Positions 1 to 6,870 of a DNA stretch of 28,103 nucleotides are shown piece after piece. Source of the DNA: JAAUTS01 sp034440395 (lineage in GTDB: Bacteria > Verrucomicrobiota > Verrucomicrobiia > Methylacidiphilales > JAAUTS01); the NCBI GenBank assembly GCA_034440395.1, contig JAWXBW010000028.1, forward strand, positions 1 through 28,103, written 5' to 3'. Position numbers and translations under genes: made by a program. Within the stretch, counting starts at the first letter, position 1. Each line of letters starts with the position of its first letter. The notes beneath the pieces are model-generated. The model did no database searches, was not told where the DNA came from, and worked only from the letters and a program-made list of their open reading frames with translations.

Positions 1-106
1 GCATGAAAGGCGGAGAAGGATTCTATCGCTTCACTGGTCTACAGCGCGCTAAGCCATAATCCCGCCGTTGGCGGGACCGCAGGTTCAAATCCTGCCCCCA
101 CAATCA
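1..106 (+). ncRNA. 3' end of a tRNA-like RNA (tmRNA or class II tRNA), 5' part outside window
   Basis: A T-arm is clear: a 5-bp stem GCAGG (79-83) / CCTGC (91-95) around the loop TTCAAAT (84-90), followed by CCCCACA (96-102) as a 3' acceptor strand and A103 as discriminator. No CCA is encoded. Just upstream is a perfect 7-bp hairpin, TCCCGCC (60-66), loop GTT, GGCGGGA (70-76), which resembles the long variable arm of a class II tRNA. The matching 5' acceptor strand TGTGGGG is not in bases 1-59, and no anticodon arm can be folded, so the 5' half must lie left of the window. That fits a tmRNA or an intron-split tRNA. The GGACCGCAGGTTC stretch resembles tmRNA 3' ends, but the T of the usual G3-U70 alanine identity pair is missing (A100 there). 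The identity is therefore unresolved. Confidence 0.5.
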
Positions 107-181
107 TTTGCTTTTCTCTCAACTCGCACTCGCAGGATTTTAATGTTTAAATGATGCTGCTCAAGACGATTTCCCCACAAG

Positions 182-209
182 TTGATTAGTGGTGTGATTA
201 TTTTGTAAT
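182..209 (+). promoter_or_regulatory. candidate sigma70 promoter of the MBL-fold gene
   Basis: TTGATT (182-187) and TGTAAT (204-209) are separated by 16 bases and match the -35 and -10 consensus at 4/6 and 5/6. Transcription would begin near 216, leaving a leader of about a dozen bases before the ATG at 229. That fits the absence of a clear Shine-Dalgarno sequence there. Confidence 0.35.
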
Positions 210-228
210 CCGCATAAAGTGGTTAATC

Positions 229-843
229 ATGAAAATTCAAACCTACACGGGTGGTCTAGCTGAAACAAACGCTTACTTAGTTGAAGTTGAGGGCGGCTTT
301 TTAGCTATTGATGCCCCTGAGGGGTTTCTCAATTTCCTTAAACAAGAAAAGGTTAAGGTGCTCGCTCTTGTTCTAACTCACGGTCACTGGGATCACATGT
401 GGGATGCGGCCGCCATTGTTGAATGGGCCAAGTGCCCTGTATATTATCATCAAGCTGATGTGCCATTAATGACTCAGCCTGAGATCATGAAAAACTTCGG
501 ACTACCCGTCGATCTCAAGCCCGTAAAGGCGACCCGTTTTCTGGATCAAGGAGATACCTATTCTTTAGCTCCATCGAAGTTTACAATTTTACACATTCCA
601 GGGCATTGTCTGGGCAGCATATGTCTTTACGAAAAAGAGGCAGGCCTTATTTTCGGTGGTGATGTGTTGTTTCAGGGTGGAGTAGGGCGTTGGGATTTGC
701 CTGGCGGTTCTCAAGTGCAGTTGATTCAGGGTATTCAAAAAAAGCTCATGACCTTACCAAGTGCCACCGTGGTTTATCCCGGTCACGGAGATCCTACCAC
801 AATAGGTGAAGAGAAAAACTCCAACCCTTACCTTCAAGATTGA
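229..843 (+). CDS. MBL-fold metallo-hydrolase (YcbL/glyoxalase II-like)
   Basis: This is a soluble, single-domain metallo-beta-lactamase-fold protein of 204 residues. The full set of metal ligands is visible: H51-x-H53-x-D55-H56 in THGHWDH, H126 in IPGHCLGS, D145 in GGDVLF and H186 in YPGHGDPT. The length and the GGD(V/T)LF and PGHG motifs match the short YcbL-like branch of glyoxalase II-type hydrolases, which lacks the C-terminal substrate domain of true GloB. The substrate is probably a thioester such as S-lactoylglutathione, but family membership does not fix it. It is monocistronic on the plus strand and converges on the toxin-antitoxin pair, with only 15 bases between stops. Confidence 0.88.
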   Translation: MKIQTYTGGLAETNAYLVEVEGGFLAIDAPEGFLNFLKQEKVKVLALVLTHGHWDHMWDAAAIVEWAKCPVYYHQADVPLMTQPEIMKNFGLPVDLKPVKATRFLDQGDTYSLAPSKFTILHIPGHCLGSICLYEKEAGLIFGGDVLFQGGVGRWDLPGGSQVQLIQGIQKKLMTLPSATVVYPGHGDPTTIGEEKNSNPYLQD

Positions 844-858
844 GCTGTTAATGACCGC

Positions 859-1245
859 CTACGGGGTTCTTGTTTGTAAGCCCGGAACATGTTGAAAATG
901 CTTCTTCTCTAAGGTGATTAAGGTCAGCCCATGAGCTACGCAGGTGGCGGCGATCCATGACTCATGCAGTCCCAACTTGATCTTCCGCTTATCCAAAGCC
1001 GTCATGATCTGGGCATGTGTTCTGGTAGTAGCACGGTCGATTGGTAAGACAGGGAAATTCTCCAACACAGCCTCAACCCAAGCGAGGCGCCGTGCGCGTT
1101 CAGACTCCTTCTCTGCACGGGTGATCGCACGTAAGAGTTCATCCGCACTCATGATAGAAAGAAAGAACTCTTCATCACCCAAGGGAATGGTGAGCTCTGT
1201 TTTTAGGCAGTGTAAGAGGACGCTGGAATCAAGAAGAACACCCAT
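859..1245 (-). CDS. PIN-domain toxin, VapC-like ribonuclease
   Basis: At 128 residues it has the length and order of a VapC toxin. It starts MGVLLDSSVLL with the first acidic residue D6, followed by SADELLRA with E36. The C-terminal half has the VapC-like HESWIAATCVAHGLTLIT and a closing VPGL. VapC enzymes cut RNA, often tRNA or rRNA, with three or four acidic residues binding Mg2+. The third acidic position, usually Asp before the (L/W)IAA motif, is Glu here (E95), and the later Asn/Asp after LIT is not obvious. The nuclease may therefore be altered or weakened. It lies 8 bases downstream of its antitoxin, the usual antitoxin-first order. Confidence 0.85.
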   Translation of the reverse strand: MGVLLDSSVLLHCLKTELTIPLGDEEFFLSIMSADELLRAITRAEKESERARRLAWVEAVLENFPVLPIDRATTRTHAQIMTALDKRKIKLGLHESWIAATCVAHGLTLITLEKKHFQHVPGLQTRTP

Positions 1246-1253
1246 AGAACACT

Positions 1254-1523
1254 TTAACGAGTTTTACTAGTCGGTAGGCCTCCATGCCGGATGGAGCTTA
1301 GGTCTTTGTTTAAGGCGCTTAATTCCAAGGAAGATAACTTAGGTAAAGTCTGAACTAGGGCAGCTAACTCTGACATGCGGCGTCCTGCAACAATAGGGCG
1401 CAATTCGGCCACGGGCTTTTTTCCGCGGATAAGAAAAAAACTTTCTCGTCGATAAGCAACACGATTAACGAAATCGGAAAAATTTCTAGCCGCTTCCGTA
1501 ATGGAGATATTTTGCGTTAACAT
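1254..1523 (-). CDS. Phd/YefM- or VapB-type antitoxin
   Basis: This 89-residue protein begins with the DNA-binding region of Phd/VapB-like antitoxins: ISITEAARNFSDFVNRV, then a short basic and hydrophobic stretch and GKKPVAELRP. The remaining ~40 residues have no repeat of this pattern and probably hold the toxin-neutralising segment. It precedes the PIN toxin in the same direction. Antitoxins of this type bind their own promoter and repress more strongly together with the toxin. The AT-rich region upstream (1524-1609) carries direct and inverted repeats suited to that role. Confidence 0.82.
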   Translation of the reverse strand: MLTQNISITEAARNFSDFVNRVAYRRESFFLIRGKKPVAELRPIVAGRRMSELAALVQTLPKLSSLELSALNKDLSSIRHGGLPTSKTR

Positions 1524-1525
1524 AA

Positions 1526-1576
1526 ATTATCAGATTTTTTGTAAAATTGTATTTACAACTAATATGATTATCAGAT
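1526..1576 (-). promoter_or_regulatory. repeat-flanked operator/promoter of the toxin-antitoxin operon
   Basis: A 10-base direct repeat ATTATCAGAT occurs at 1526-1535 and 1567-1576, 41 bases apart or about four helical turns. Between the copies lies an inverted repeat TGTAAA (1540-1545) / TTTACA (1552-1557). Reading leftward, TTGACA (reverse of 1588-1593) and GATAAT (reverse of 1567-1572) form a -35/-10 pair with a 15-base spacer, and the -10 lies inside one repeat copy. Reading rightward, TTTACA (1552-1557) and GATAAC (1574-1579) could serve the divergent gene at 1610. Binding of the antitoxin here is inferred from position. Confidence 0.42.
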
Positions 1577-1609
1577 AACTTCATTTTTGTCAAAGAACAC
1601 TTTATTTAT

Positions 1610-2368
1610 ATGTCAGGACTAACCAACGATGATTCAGTGACTCCGAGAAAGCGGAGACGGGCGAACTTGGAATTTAATTTTATTACAGGTAGTCCCACTC
1701 GTGTACGCAGGAAGGTAGGTGCGCACGCAGCAACCACGACAGCGACCACCGCGGTGACCCCAGTTCCAGAAACAGTCGCTCCGATATCTAATCCTATAAT
1801 CCCTAAAAAGGTTGTCACACTAACACCAGTCCCATCAATTTCCCCAGAACCAAAACCCGCCAGACAAGAGGAAGTTCCCACCATGAGCACACCCATCAAT
1901 CCAAACTCAGAAAATACAAATCCCGCACCTATCCGCACCACTAATCTACAGCGGCAGATAAAGGAGCAAAAAGCAGTTGGCACCGTTCTCAACAGTGTAG
2001 CCCTAGTTCTTATCTGCGGCGTTTTACTAGTGACAGCTTTGGCGGGCATGGGTGGCTATGTCCTTTGGAAACAAATTCAAGGGCAAAGTGCAAGCCTCGC
2101 CATCCTTGACCAGAATACGAAAGATCGACTCTTTGATTTAAAGGCTGAACTCGTTGCGAGCGATATGGACACCAATAAAACACTCGGACAGTCTAATCTG
2201 CGCTTATTGGAACTCACCACTCAGTTTGAGAGCTATCGCAGTGAAACATCTCAGCTTTTAGCAGAACTTAGAGCTACAAATCGAAGCTTAGAGCGGAGCC
2301 TCAGCCTTTATCAGAAAAAAGCTCAGGAGCAGGAAAATCAAATGGCTCAGATTCGTAGAAATCGTTAA
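1610..2368 (+). CDS. single-pass membrane protein with proline/threonine-rich N-terminus and coiled coil
   Basis: I do not recognise a family. The 252-residue product has a basic start (RKRRR near residue 13), a low-complexity Thr/Pro/Val-rich stretch (about 40-95), one membrane segment (about 129-152) and a long charged, heptad-like C-terminal region (about 165-248) suggestive of a coiled coil. The N-terminus is probably cytoplasmic and the coiled coil external. An alternative start exists at ATG 1883 (residue 92), preceded by AAGAGGA at 1866-1872, whereas the ATG at 1610 has no Shine-Dalgarno. The short form would lack the low-complexity tail. The gene diverges from the antitoxin across their shared promoter region. 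Confidence 0.6.
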   Translation: MSGLTNDDSVTPRKRRRANLEFNFITGSPTRVRRKVGAHAATTTATTAVTPVPETVAPISNPIIPKKVVTLTPVPSISPEPKPARQEEVPTMSTPINPNSENTNPAPIRTTNLQRQIKEQKAVGTVLNSVALVLICGVLLVTALAGMGGYVLWKQIQGQSASLAILDQNTKDRLFDLKAELVASDMDTNKTLGQSNLRLLELTTQFESYRSETSQLLAELRATNRSLERSLSLYQKKAQEQENQMAQIRRNR

Positions 2369-2381
2369 CCTACTTGGTTTC

Positions 2382-2873
2382 ATGACAGCCCTTGAATTTA
2401 AAAGGTTGTTTTCCGAGTGGCGGGTTAAGTTGCAGCGGGTTCAGCACATCCTGCAGCCTCCCACTTGGACGCAAGAGGAATGGACAGAATTTGCGCGCAT
2501 TCTTGCTAGTATGATTCGGAAGTATGGAGCCAACTGGCAGCATGAGAATAAGGAGTTCTGGGACATTCGTTGGGATTTGCAGGAAGGTGGCCAACTAGCT
2601 TGTCAGCTAGAAGCCGTTCAAGGTGAGAAACTCTCCATGGTCGTAGCGCAGTATGGTGGATTCGCCGATGGGAAGGAAAACTACATTTGGTTTTATTGTG
2701 ATTTTAATGAAAGTGGCCAGTTCCGCGGCGAGCCGTTTTGGGTTGAGGGAAATTGGAAGGATGCTTTAGCCATGATTCTTATGCCCCATAAAATGTCCAC
2801 AGGTTGCTACCTTTCTAACGGCACGAACAATCAGTTAACGCAGCATCTACTAGCTCAAACTTCAGGAACTTAA
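2382..2873 (+). CDS. hypothetical protein, soluble
   Basis: I recognise no family in this 163-residue protein. It has no signal peptide or membrane segment. It is rich in Trp and acidic residues in the first 100 positions (for example PTWTQEEWTEF and FWDIRWDL), and the middle reads as alternating strands (QLACQLEAV, KENYIWFYCDF). It starts 13 bases after the preceding membrane-protein gene on the same strand, so the two may be co-transcribed. Coding potential is supported by an uninterrupted frame with ordinary composition and by the opposite-strand frame being low in plausible protein content. Confidence 0.6.
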   Translation: MTALEFKRLFSEWRVKLQRVQHILQPPTWTQEEWTEFARILASMIRKYGANWQHENKEFWDIRWDLQEGGQLACQLEAVQGEKLSMVVAQYGGFADGKENYIWFYCDFNESGQFRGEPFWVEGNWKDALAMILMPHKMSTGCYLSNGTNNQLTQHLLAQTSGT

Positions 2874-2890
2874 AAGGGTGGCATTCCCCA

Positions 2891-2906
2891 TAGCCTGCGG
2901 AGGCTA
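2891..2906 (+). other. small hairpin in an otherwise unassigned intergenic region
   Basis: TAGCCT (2891-2896) pairs perfectly with AGGCTA (2901-2906) across a GCGG loop. It is not followed by a T-run, so it is not a standard terminator. The surrounding 2874-3029 interval has no ORF or riboswitch motif that I can name. Confidence 0.25.
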
Positions 2907-3029
2907 AATCCCGTATGGTGAGACGTGGCAGGAAATTATCCACTAGGCCTACGACTAAAGGCAGAGAATTTAAAATTACAAAAAATGCCTCTCAACTGTA
3001 ACAATGTTGGCTAAACTTAAGTTGTTCTT

Positions 3030-3890
3030 TTGAAAAAAATACGATTACTCACATTACTCATCAGCTCATTCACTCTGGGTCCGCTCTCTACCACACAGGC
3101 GGGCGATGCGGTGCGACTTTATGAATTCGGTGCCGATGAAATGGCCTATCTCGCCTTGCCGAAGGAAGCACCTAAGGGCTCTATTTTGTTAATCCCAGAC
3201 TCTTTTGGTGTGCCAGAAGTGGTGGCAAGTCGTTGCGATCTGCTGGCTCGGCTGGGATTTGTCGCCATGACCATTGATCTCTATAATACTCAAACAGCAG
3301 AAAATCCTGAAACTGCTCGTAGGCTTCAATCTAAGGTAAATACTGTTGTAGCCCAAAAAATGATTAAGGCTGCCATGAACCTTTTATCCGTCAGCCCACA
3401 ATATCGCACAAACAACATCATCGTGGGGGTTTGGGGCGAGAACATGGAATTTGTTAAGGCAGCCTTAGCTGATTCTAGCATGAAGGTTTCTCTAACTAGC
3501 TTAACGTGGTTCGACCCGAGTGGAGCACTTCAAGGTGACCCCTTTAAAGGATTACCTAAACCACTACACGTCCTGACGAGTAATGGGCCATGGAACACGG
3601 CTTATATAAAAAGCCAAGAAAATCGACCATTGAAAAAAATTGCAGCTAATCTCTCTTATTACAATGCTCCCCAAGGTTTCCTCATTCAGGAAGAAACAAA
3701 TGCCATGGCGATTCAAGCCTGGACTTACATTATAGAGACATGGAATGAAATCTTACCAGAAACGAAAAAAGCCGGATCAACCGCTGCTACGCCTGAAACC
3801 GCGAAATTAGCGGAACCTGCCACTCTAAAACCCCCGACCAAACCTGCGGCTCATCAATCAGAGATCATGCCTAAACGTAACTCTCGTTAA
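3030..3890 (+). CDS. secreted dienelactone hydrolase-like protein lacking the catalytic residues
   Basis: The start is TTG and gives a clear signal peptide (KKIRLLTLLISSFTL, cleavage near TTQA-GD). From about residue 45 to 240 the order of strands and helices follows the dienelactone hydrolase alpha/beta fold: GSILLIPDSFGV, then GFVAMTIDLYN, then VGVWGENMEF. In active members the nucleophile Cys sits in a GxCxGG elbow and a His near the C-terminus precedes GF. Here the elbow reads GVWGEN (W135) and the HGF equivalent reads QGF (Q215), so hydrolysis by the usual mechanism seems impossible. The last ~40 residues are a Pro/Ala/Lys-rich tail. A binding or scaffolding role in the periplasm is inferred. 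Confidence 0.65.
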   Translation: MKKIRLLTLLISSFTLGPLSTTQAGDAVRLYEFGADEMAYLALPKEAPKGSILLIPDSFGVPEVVASRCDLLARLGFVAMTIDLYNTQTAENPETARRLQSKVNTVVAQKMIKAAMNLLSVSPQYRTNNIIVGVWGENMEFVKAALADSSMKVSLTSLTWFDPSGALQGDPFKGLPKPLHVLTSNGPWNTAYIKSQENRPLKKIAANLSYYNAPQGFLIQEETNAMAIQAWTYIIETWNEILPETKKAGSTAATPETAKLAEPATLKPPTKPAAHQSEIMPKRNSR

Positions 3891-3925
3891 TGTTTGGCCC
3901 AATTTATTCCCCAAGTAGATAAATT

Positions 3926-4627
3926 ATGAGCAGCACCAAATCTCCGCTTCTACAGCAACTGCAAGAAATGGCCGATCCTGATTACGCCGTTCAAGTGCGC
4001 CGTTTTTTTAAAGATGGCCCTGGCGGCTATGCCGAAGGGGATGTTTTCATGGGCGTGCGCATACCACAAATCCGGAAACTCTTGCCGCAAACAGACTCCT
4101 TAAGCCTATCCCAATTAGAGAAAATTCTACATTCAAAAAAACACGAAGAACGGCTCCTCGCCCTCCTTGCGCTGGTACGACGCTACGAACAATCTGATGA
4201 CACCTTACGCCTTTCCATCGTGAAGATCTACTTAGATAATAGCCGTTGGATTAACAACTGGGATTTAGTGGATTTAACGGCACATAAAATCTTAGGAGCT
4301 TGGCTGCTAACTCGGGAGCGAGAAGTGTTGGAAACCCTGAGTTGCTCGCCGCTTTTATGGGAACGACGTATTGCCGTGGTCAGCACCTATGCTTTTATTC
4401 GCAAAAGGCAATTAGCTGATACTTTTTTATTAAGTAAAAAACTTTTAAAAGATCCTGAAGACCTCATGCACAAGGCTTGCGGATGGATGTTACGTGAAGC
4501 CGGCAAACGGGATGAAGCGGCTCTCTGTCAGTTTCTGGACATGCACCGCGGCGATATGCCCCGCACGATGTTGCGCTATGCTATTGAAAAGTTTGCGGAG
4601 CCGAAACGTCAACGGTATCTACGTTAA
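3926..4627 (+). CDS. AlkD-like DNA alkylation repair protein
   Basis: AlkD proteins are HEAT-repeat DNA glycosylases that remove cationic alkylated purines such as 3- and 7-methylpurines. The 233-residue length is typical. Family hallmarks are FMGVRIPQIRKL near residues 41-52 and NNWDLVDLTAHKILGAWL near 110-127. D113 in that motif, W108 just before it and R148 (in LWERRIA) fall at or next to the positions of the Trp/Asp/Arg set described for AlkD, so activity is plausible. The stop overlaps the convergent hisI stop by 4 bases, leaving no room for a terminator. It follows the DLH-like gene after 35 bases. Confidence 0.85.
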   Translation: MSSTKSPLLQQLQEMADPDYAVQVRRFFKDGPGGYAEGDVFMGVRIPQIRKLLPQTDSLSLSQLEKILHSKKHEERLLALLALVRRYEQSDDTLRLSIVKIYLDNSRWINNWDLVDLTAHKILGAWLLTREREVLETLSCSPLLWERRIAVVSTYAFIRKRQLADTFLLSKKLLKDPEDLMHKACGWMLREAGKRDEAALCQFLDMHRGDMPRTMLRYAIEKFAEPKRQRYLR

Positions 4628-5109
4628 AGCTTGGTCGGGTTAGGGACGTCACCGTAAACTTCTTTAGGGTCAAATGTTTTAACATTCTCTTTGTAATTTA
4701 AGGCCGTTGCACGATCGGGTCCCGTTGGGATTTCGCGATAAAAACAGGAGCGATAACCCACATGGCAACTGGCTCCAGAGCCCGCCACTTCAACACGCAT
4801 CCAAAGAGCGTCTTGGTCATCATCAATTCGTAGCTCGCGTATTTTTTGCACCAGCCCACTTGTGGCACCTTTATGCCAGAGGACTTTACGGCTACGGCTC
4901 CAATAAAAAGCTTCGCCCGTTTGAATAGTTTTTGTCAGAGCCTCTTTATTCATGTAAGCGTGCATCAGCACTTCGCCCGTAGCGTAGTCTGTGGTAACTA
5001 CGGCGATGAGTCCCTCATCGTCAAACTTAGGAGCTAGGTCGGAACCTTCTTCTACCTGTTCCACACTGATGCGTGCTTTAAAGGCGTTGGGTTGTGTCTC
5101 GGTTGACAT
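4624..5109 (-). CDS. hisI: phosphoribosyl-AMP cyclohydrolase (histidine biosynthesis)
   Basis: HisI opens the purine ring of phosphoribosyl-AMP, the third step of histidine synthesis. The core is well preserved: GEAFYWSRSRKVLWHKGATSG (about 65-85), an acidic metal site DDDQDALW (96-103) and ASCHVGYRSCFYRE (113-126). The last segment supplies two zinc cysteines, C115 and C122. In the common form the acidic motif is DCDxD and its Cys is a third zinc ligand. Here that residue is Asp (D97). It is monofunctional, with no PRA-PH (HisE) domain, and carries an N-terminal extension of about 25 residues. MazG, a structural relative of HisE, lies divergently next door. Confidence 0.9.
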   Translation of the reverse strand: MSTETQPNAFKARISVEQVEEGSDLAPKFDDEGLIAVVTTDYATGEVLMHAYMNKEALTKTIQTGEAFYWSRSRKVLWHKGATSGLVQKIRELRIDDDQDALWMRVEVAGSGASCHVGYRSCFYREIPTGPDRATALNYKENVKTFDPKEVYGDVPNPTKL

Positions 5110-5322
5110 GGAGTAAGAATAATATCCTGCGAGAAAGGGGGATGTCTAATTCTTTTTTTCTGGGTTGTGATGTCTAAGGAAGAGCAAGGTTGTCACATAC
5201 CTAGAACCAGTAGCGACACAACTAATAAAGGGAAACAGGAAACCGTAGTAAACTATCATTGCATATAGCTTCTGATTGCAACAATCAACGCAATCTAAGG
5301 CTTAAATAACATAGTTGCTTTA

Positions 5323-6126
5323 ATGCCCAGAGCAGACTATGCCAGAGAGATGGATTCAATTGATCAATTAAAAAATATAGTAACCCGCTTGCGTGGGCCA
5401 GATGGCTGCCCATGGGATCAGGAGCAAACGCATGAGTCTATTCGTTCTCAACTGTTAGAAGAATGTTATGAAGCGCTGGAAGCGATTGATGAAAAGAATG
5501 ATGTCTTGTTGAAGGAAGAATTAGGGGATGTTTTATTGCACATTGTTTTTCATGCCGAATTAGCTGAGGAGCGGGGGGCTTTTGTCTTAGATGATGTAGC
5601 GAAGGGGATCAGTGACAAATTGGTTCGACGACATCCGCATGTTTTCGGGGAAGATAAACTCACCACATCGGATCAAGTGCTACAACGCTGGGATGAGCTT
5701 AAGAAAAATGAAAAACCTGAACGCAAAGGCGCATTGGACGGTGTGCCCACAGCACTACCTGCTTTAATGAAGGCTCAGGAAATTCAGAAAAAAGCGGCTA
5801 AAGTTGGCTTTGATTGGAAAGAGTTAAGGCCGGTGTTAGCGAAGGTGCGAGAGGAGTTGGCTGAATTAGAAAAAGATCTAGTGGATCGAGAAAAAGCGGC
5901 TGATGAGTTAGGGGATTTGTTATTTAGTGTCGTGAATGTGGCACGGCATTTGAAGTTAGATGCCGAACAATGCTGCCGAGATGCTACCAGTAAATTTACG
6001 CAACGATTTTTAAGTGTGGAAAGGCTGGCCGAAGCCCAAGGAGTCAAGATGGGGGATTTAAGCCTAGGCGAGCTTGACCTGCTTTGGGAACAGGCCAAGA
6101 ACCAGAAAATTAGTTCGCCTACTTAA
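5323..6126 (+). CDS. mazG: nucleoside triphosphate pyrophosphohydrolase MazG
   Basis: MazG hydrolyses NTPs and dNTPs to monophosphates and removes abnormal nucleotides or tunes (p)ppGpp. The 267-residue protein has the two tandem MazG domains of the full-length family. The first carries GPDGCPWD (26-33), EECYEALE (46-53) and EELGDVLLH (65-73), giving the metal-binding E-E-x2-E...E-x2-D set. The second has REELAELEK and ADELGDLLFS (about 175-220). A second in-frame ATG at 5350 would remove 9 residues and also fits the family start. The 3' end overlaps the convergent DUF4870 gene by 8 bases. Confidence 0.93.
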   Translation: MPRADYAREMDSIDQLKNIVTRLRGPDGCPWDQEQTHESIRSQLLEECYEALEAIDEKNDVLLKEELGDVLLHIVFHAELAEERGAFVLDDVAKGISDKLVRRHPHVFGEDKLTTSDQVLQRWDELKKNEKPERKGALDGVPTALPALMKAQEIQKKAAKVGFDWKELRPVLAKVREELAELEKDLVDREKAADELGDLLFSVVNVARHLKLDAEQCCRDATSKFTQRFLSVERLAEAQGVKMGDLSLGELDLLWEQAKNQKISSPT

Positions 6127-6490
6127 TTAAGCGAAAGTTAAAGGGATATTTGTATTCCACTCCATTGTTGGCTTGGATTCCTGCGTAGATGGAAAGGCCT
6201 AAAACGGCAAGGCCAAGAAGTCCAATGACAGGAAACAGTAAAACTCCGATGACAATGAAGGAGAGCAGAAAGGCTATGACGAATAGGGGCAGCAGAATGA
6301 TCATAGCTGTGATCTGAAAGTTAAGGGATTCTTTGCCGTGAGCGTCGACTGAAGGGATTTCATTCTTCTTGATCTGCCATACAATCAAGGGACCAACAAT
6401 ATTTCCAAATGGAATGACAAAGCCTGCAAGTGCGGATAAGTGGCAAAGCATATTCCACAGTTTCGTGTCGCTATCGGATGGGGTAGTCAT
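6119..6490 (-). CDS. DUF4870 (Tic20-like) small membrane protein
   Basis: This short integral membrane protein has the DUF4870 pattern. A hydrophilic start is followed by KLWNMLCHLSALAGF, then GNIVGPLIVWQIKK, then HGKESLNFQIT, and two further hydrophobic segments before NNGVEYKYPFNFRLIK. Proteins of this family are structurally related to Tic20 and have no firmly known function. I chose the ATG at 6490 (123 residues). The longer frame begins at 6529 inside the upstream TM2 gene and adds 13 residues atypical of the family. It lies 29 bases after the TM2 gene in the same direction, suggesting an operon. Confidence 0.8.
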   Translation of the reverse strand: MTTPSDSDTKLWNMLCHLSALAGFVIPFGNIVGPLIVWQIKKNEIPSVDAHGKESLNFQITAMIILLPLFVIAFLLSFIVIGVLLFPVIGLLGLAVLGLSIYAGIQANNGVEYKYPFNFRLIK

Positions 6491-6519
6491 AGGTATGTTT
6501 TTTAAGTTAGGGGGTAGAA

Positions 6520-6765
6520 TCAAAACCACGTTTTTTGATTGGTGATGTAAGTATCAACAAATTCCTGATCTGTTTTGGTTAGATAAATAATACCTTCGAT
6601 AAGTCCGACAATACCCATGAGTCCACATGTAAGAAGGCTCACAACCAACATGATGATACCCTCTTTTGTGTAACCTAAAATAAATTTATGGACGCCAAAG
6701 GCTCCAAGTAATATTCCGCAAATACCTGCAACAATTTTTTTTTCTGAACCGGGAATGGTGGACAA
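6520..6765 (-). CDS. TM2-domain membrane protein
   Basis: This 81-residue protein has two membrane segments, with the TM2 signature KKIVAGICGILLGAFGVHKFILGYTKEG spread over residues 9-36. A second helix follows (MLVVSLLTCGLMGIVGLIEGI). TM2 proteins are widespread and functionally poorly defined. The start codon is TTG at 6765, supported by a perfect AGGAGG five bases upstream. It heads a two-gene leftward unit with the DUF4870 gene. Confidence 0.85.
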   Translation of the reverse strand: MSTIPGSEKKIVAGICGILLGAFGVHKFILGYTKEGIIMLVVSLLTCGLMGIVGLIEGIIYLTKTDQEFVDTYITNQKTWF

Positions 6766-6770
6766 TAGAG

Positions 6771-6776
6771 CCTCCT
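6771..6776 (-). promoter_or_regulatory. strong ribosome binding site deciding a TTG start
   Basis: AGGAGG on the minus strand lies exactly 5 bases upstream of TTG at 6765, and no ATG or GTG in frame has comparable support. It is one of only two strong Shine-Dalgarno sequences that I found in the window. Confidence 0.7.
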
Positions 6777-6795
6777 AAATTAGATGTTAGAGTTC

Positions 6796-6824
6796 TTGAT
6801 AGAACCAAGGCACTTTATTTGCAA
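6796..6824 (-). promoter_or_regulatory. candidate promoter of the TM2-DUF4870 unit
   Basis: On the minus strand TTGCAA (6824-6819) and TATCAA (6801-6796) are separated by 17 bases, each matching the consensus at 4/6. Transcription from here would give a leader of about 24 bases containing the AGGAGG site. Confidence 0.3.
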
Positions 6825-6870
6825 TACTTAATTTCTAATCTGGAACAATAACTGCATCCTTGTCACGAGA

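Noticed and set aside
944..1270. Plus-strand frame of 108 codons over the PIN toxin
   Set aside because: Antisense shadow of a recognised toxin gene.
1606..2049. Minus-strand frame of 147 codons opposite the membrane/coiled-coil gene
   Set aside because: It is the antisense of a low-complexity Thr/Pro stretch and has no ribosome binding site; the plus frame has a clearer domain structure.
2874..3029. Possible riboswitch upstream of the DLH-like gene
   Set aside because: Only one small hairpin (2891-2906) is convincing. I could not match cobalamin, c-di-AMP, fluoride or SAM class cores.
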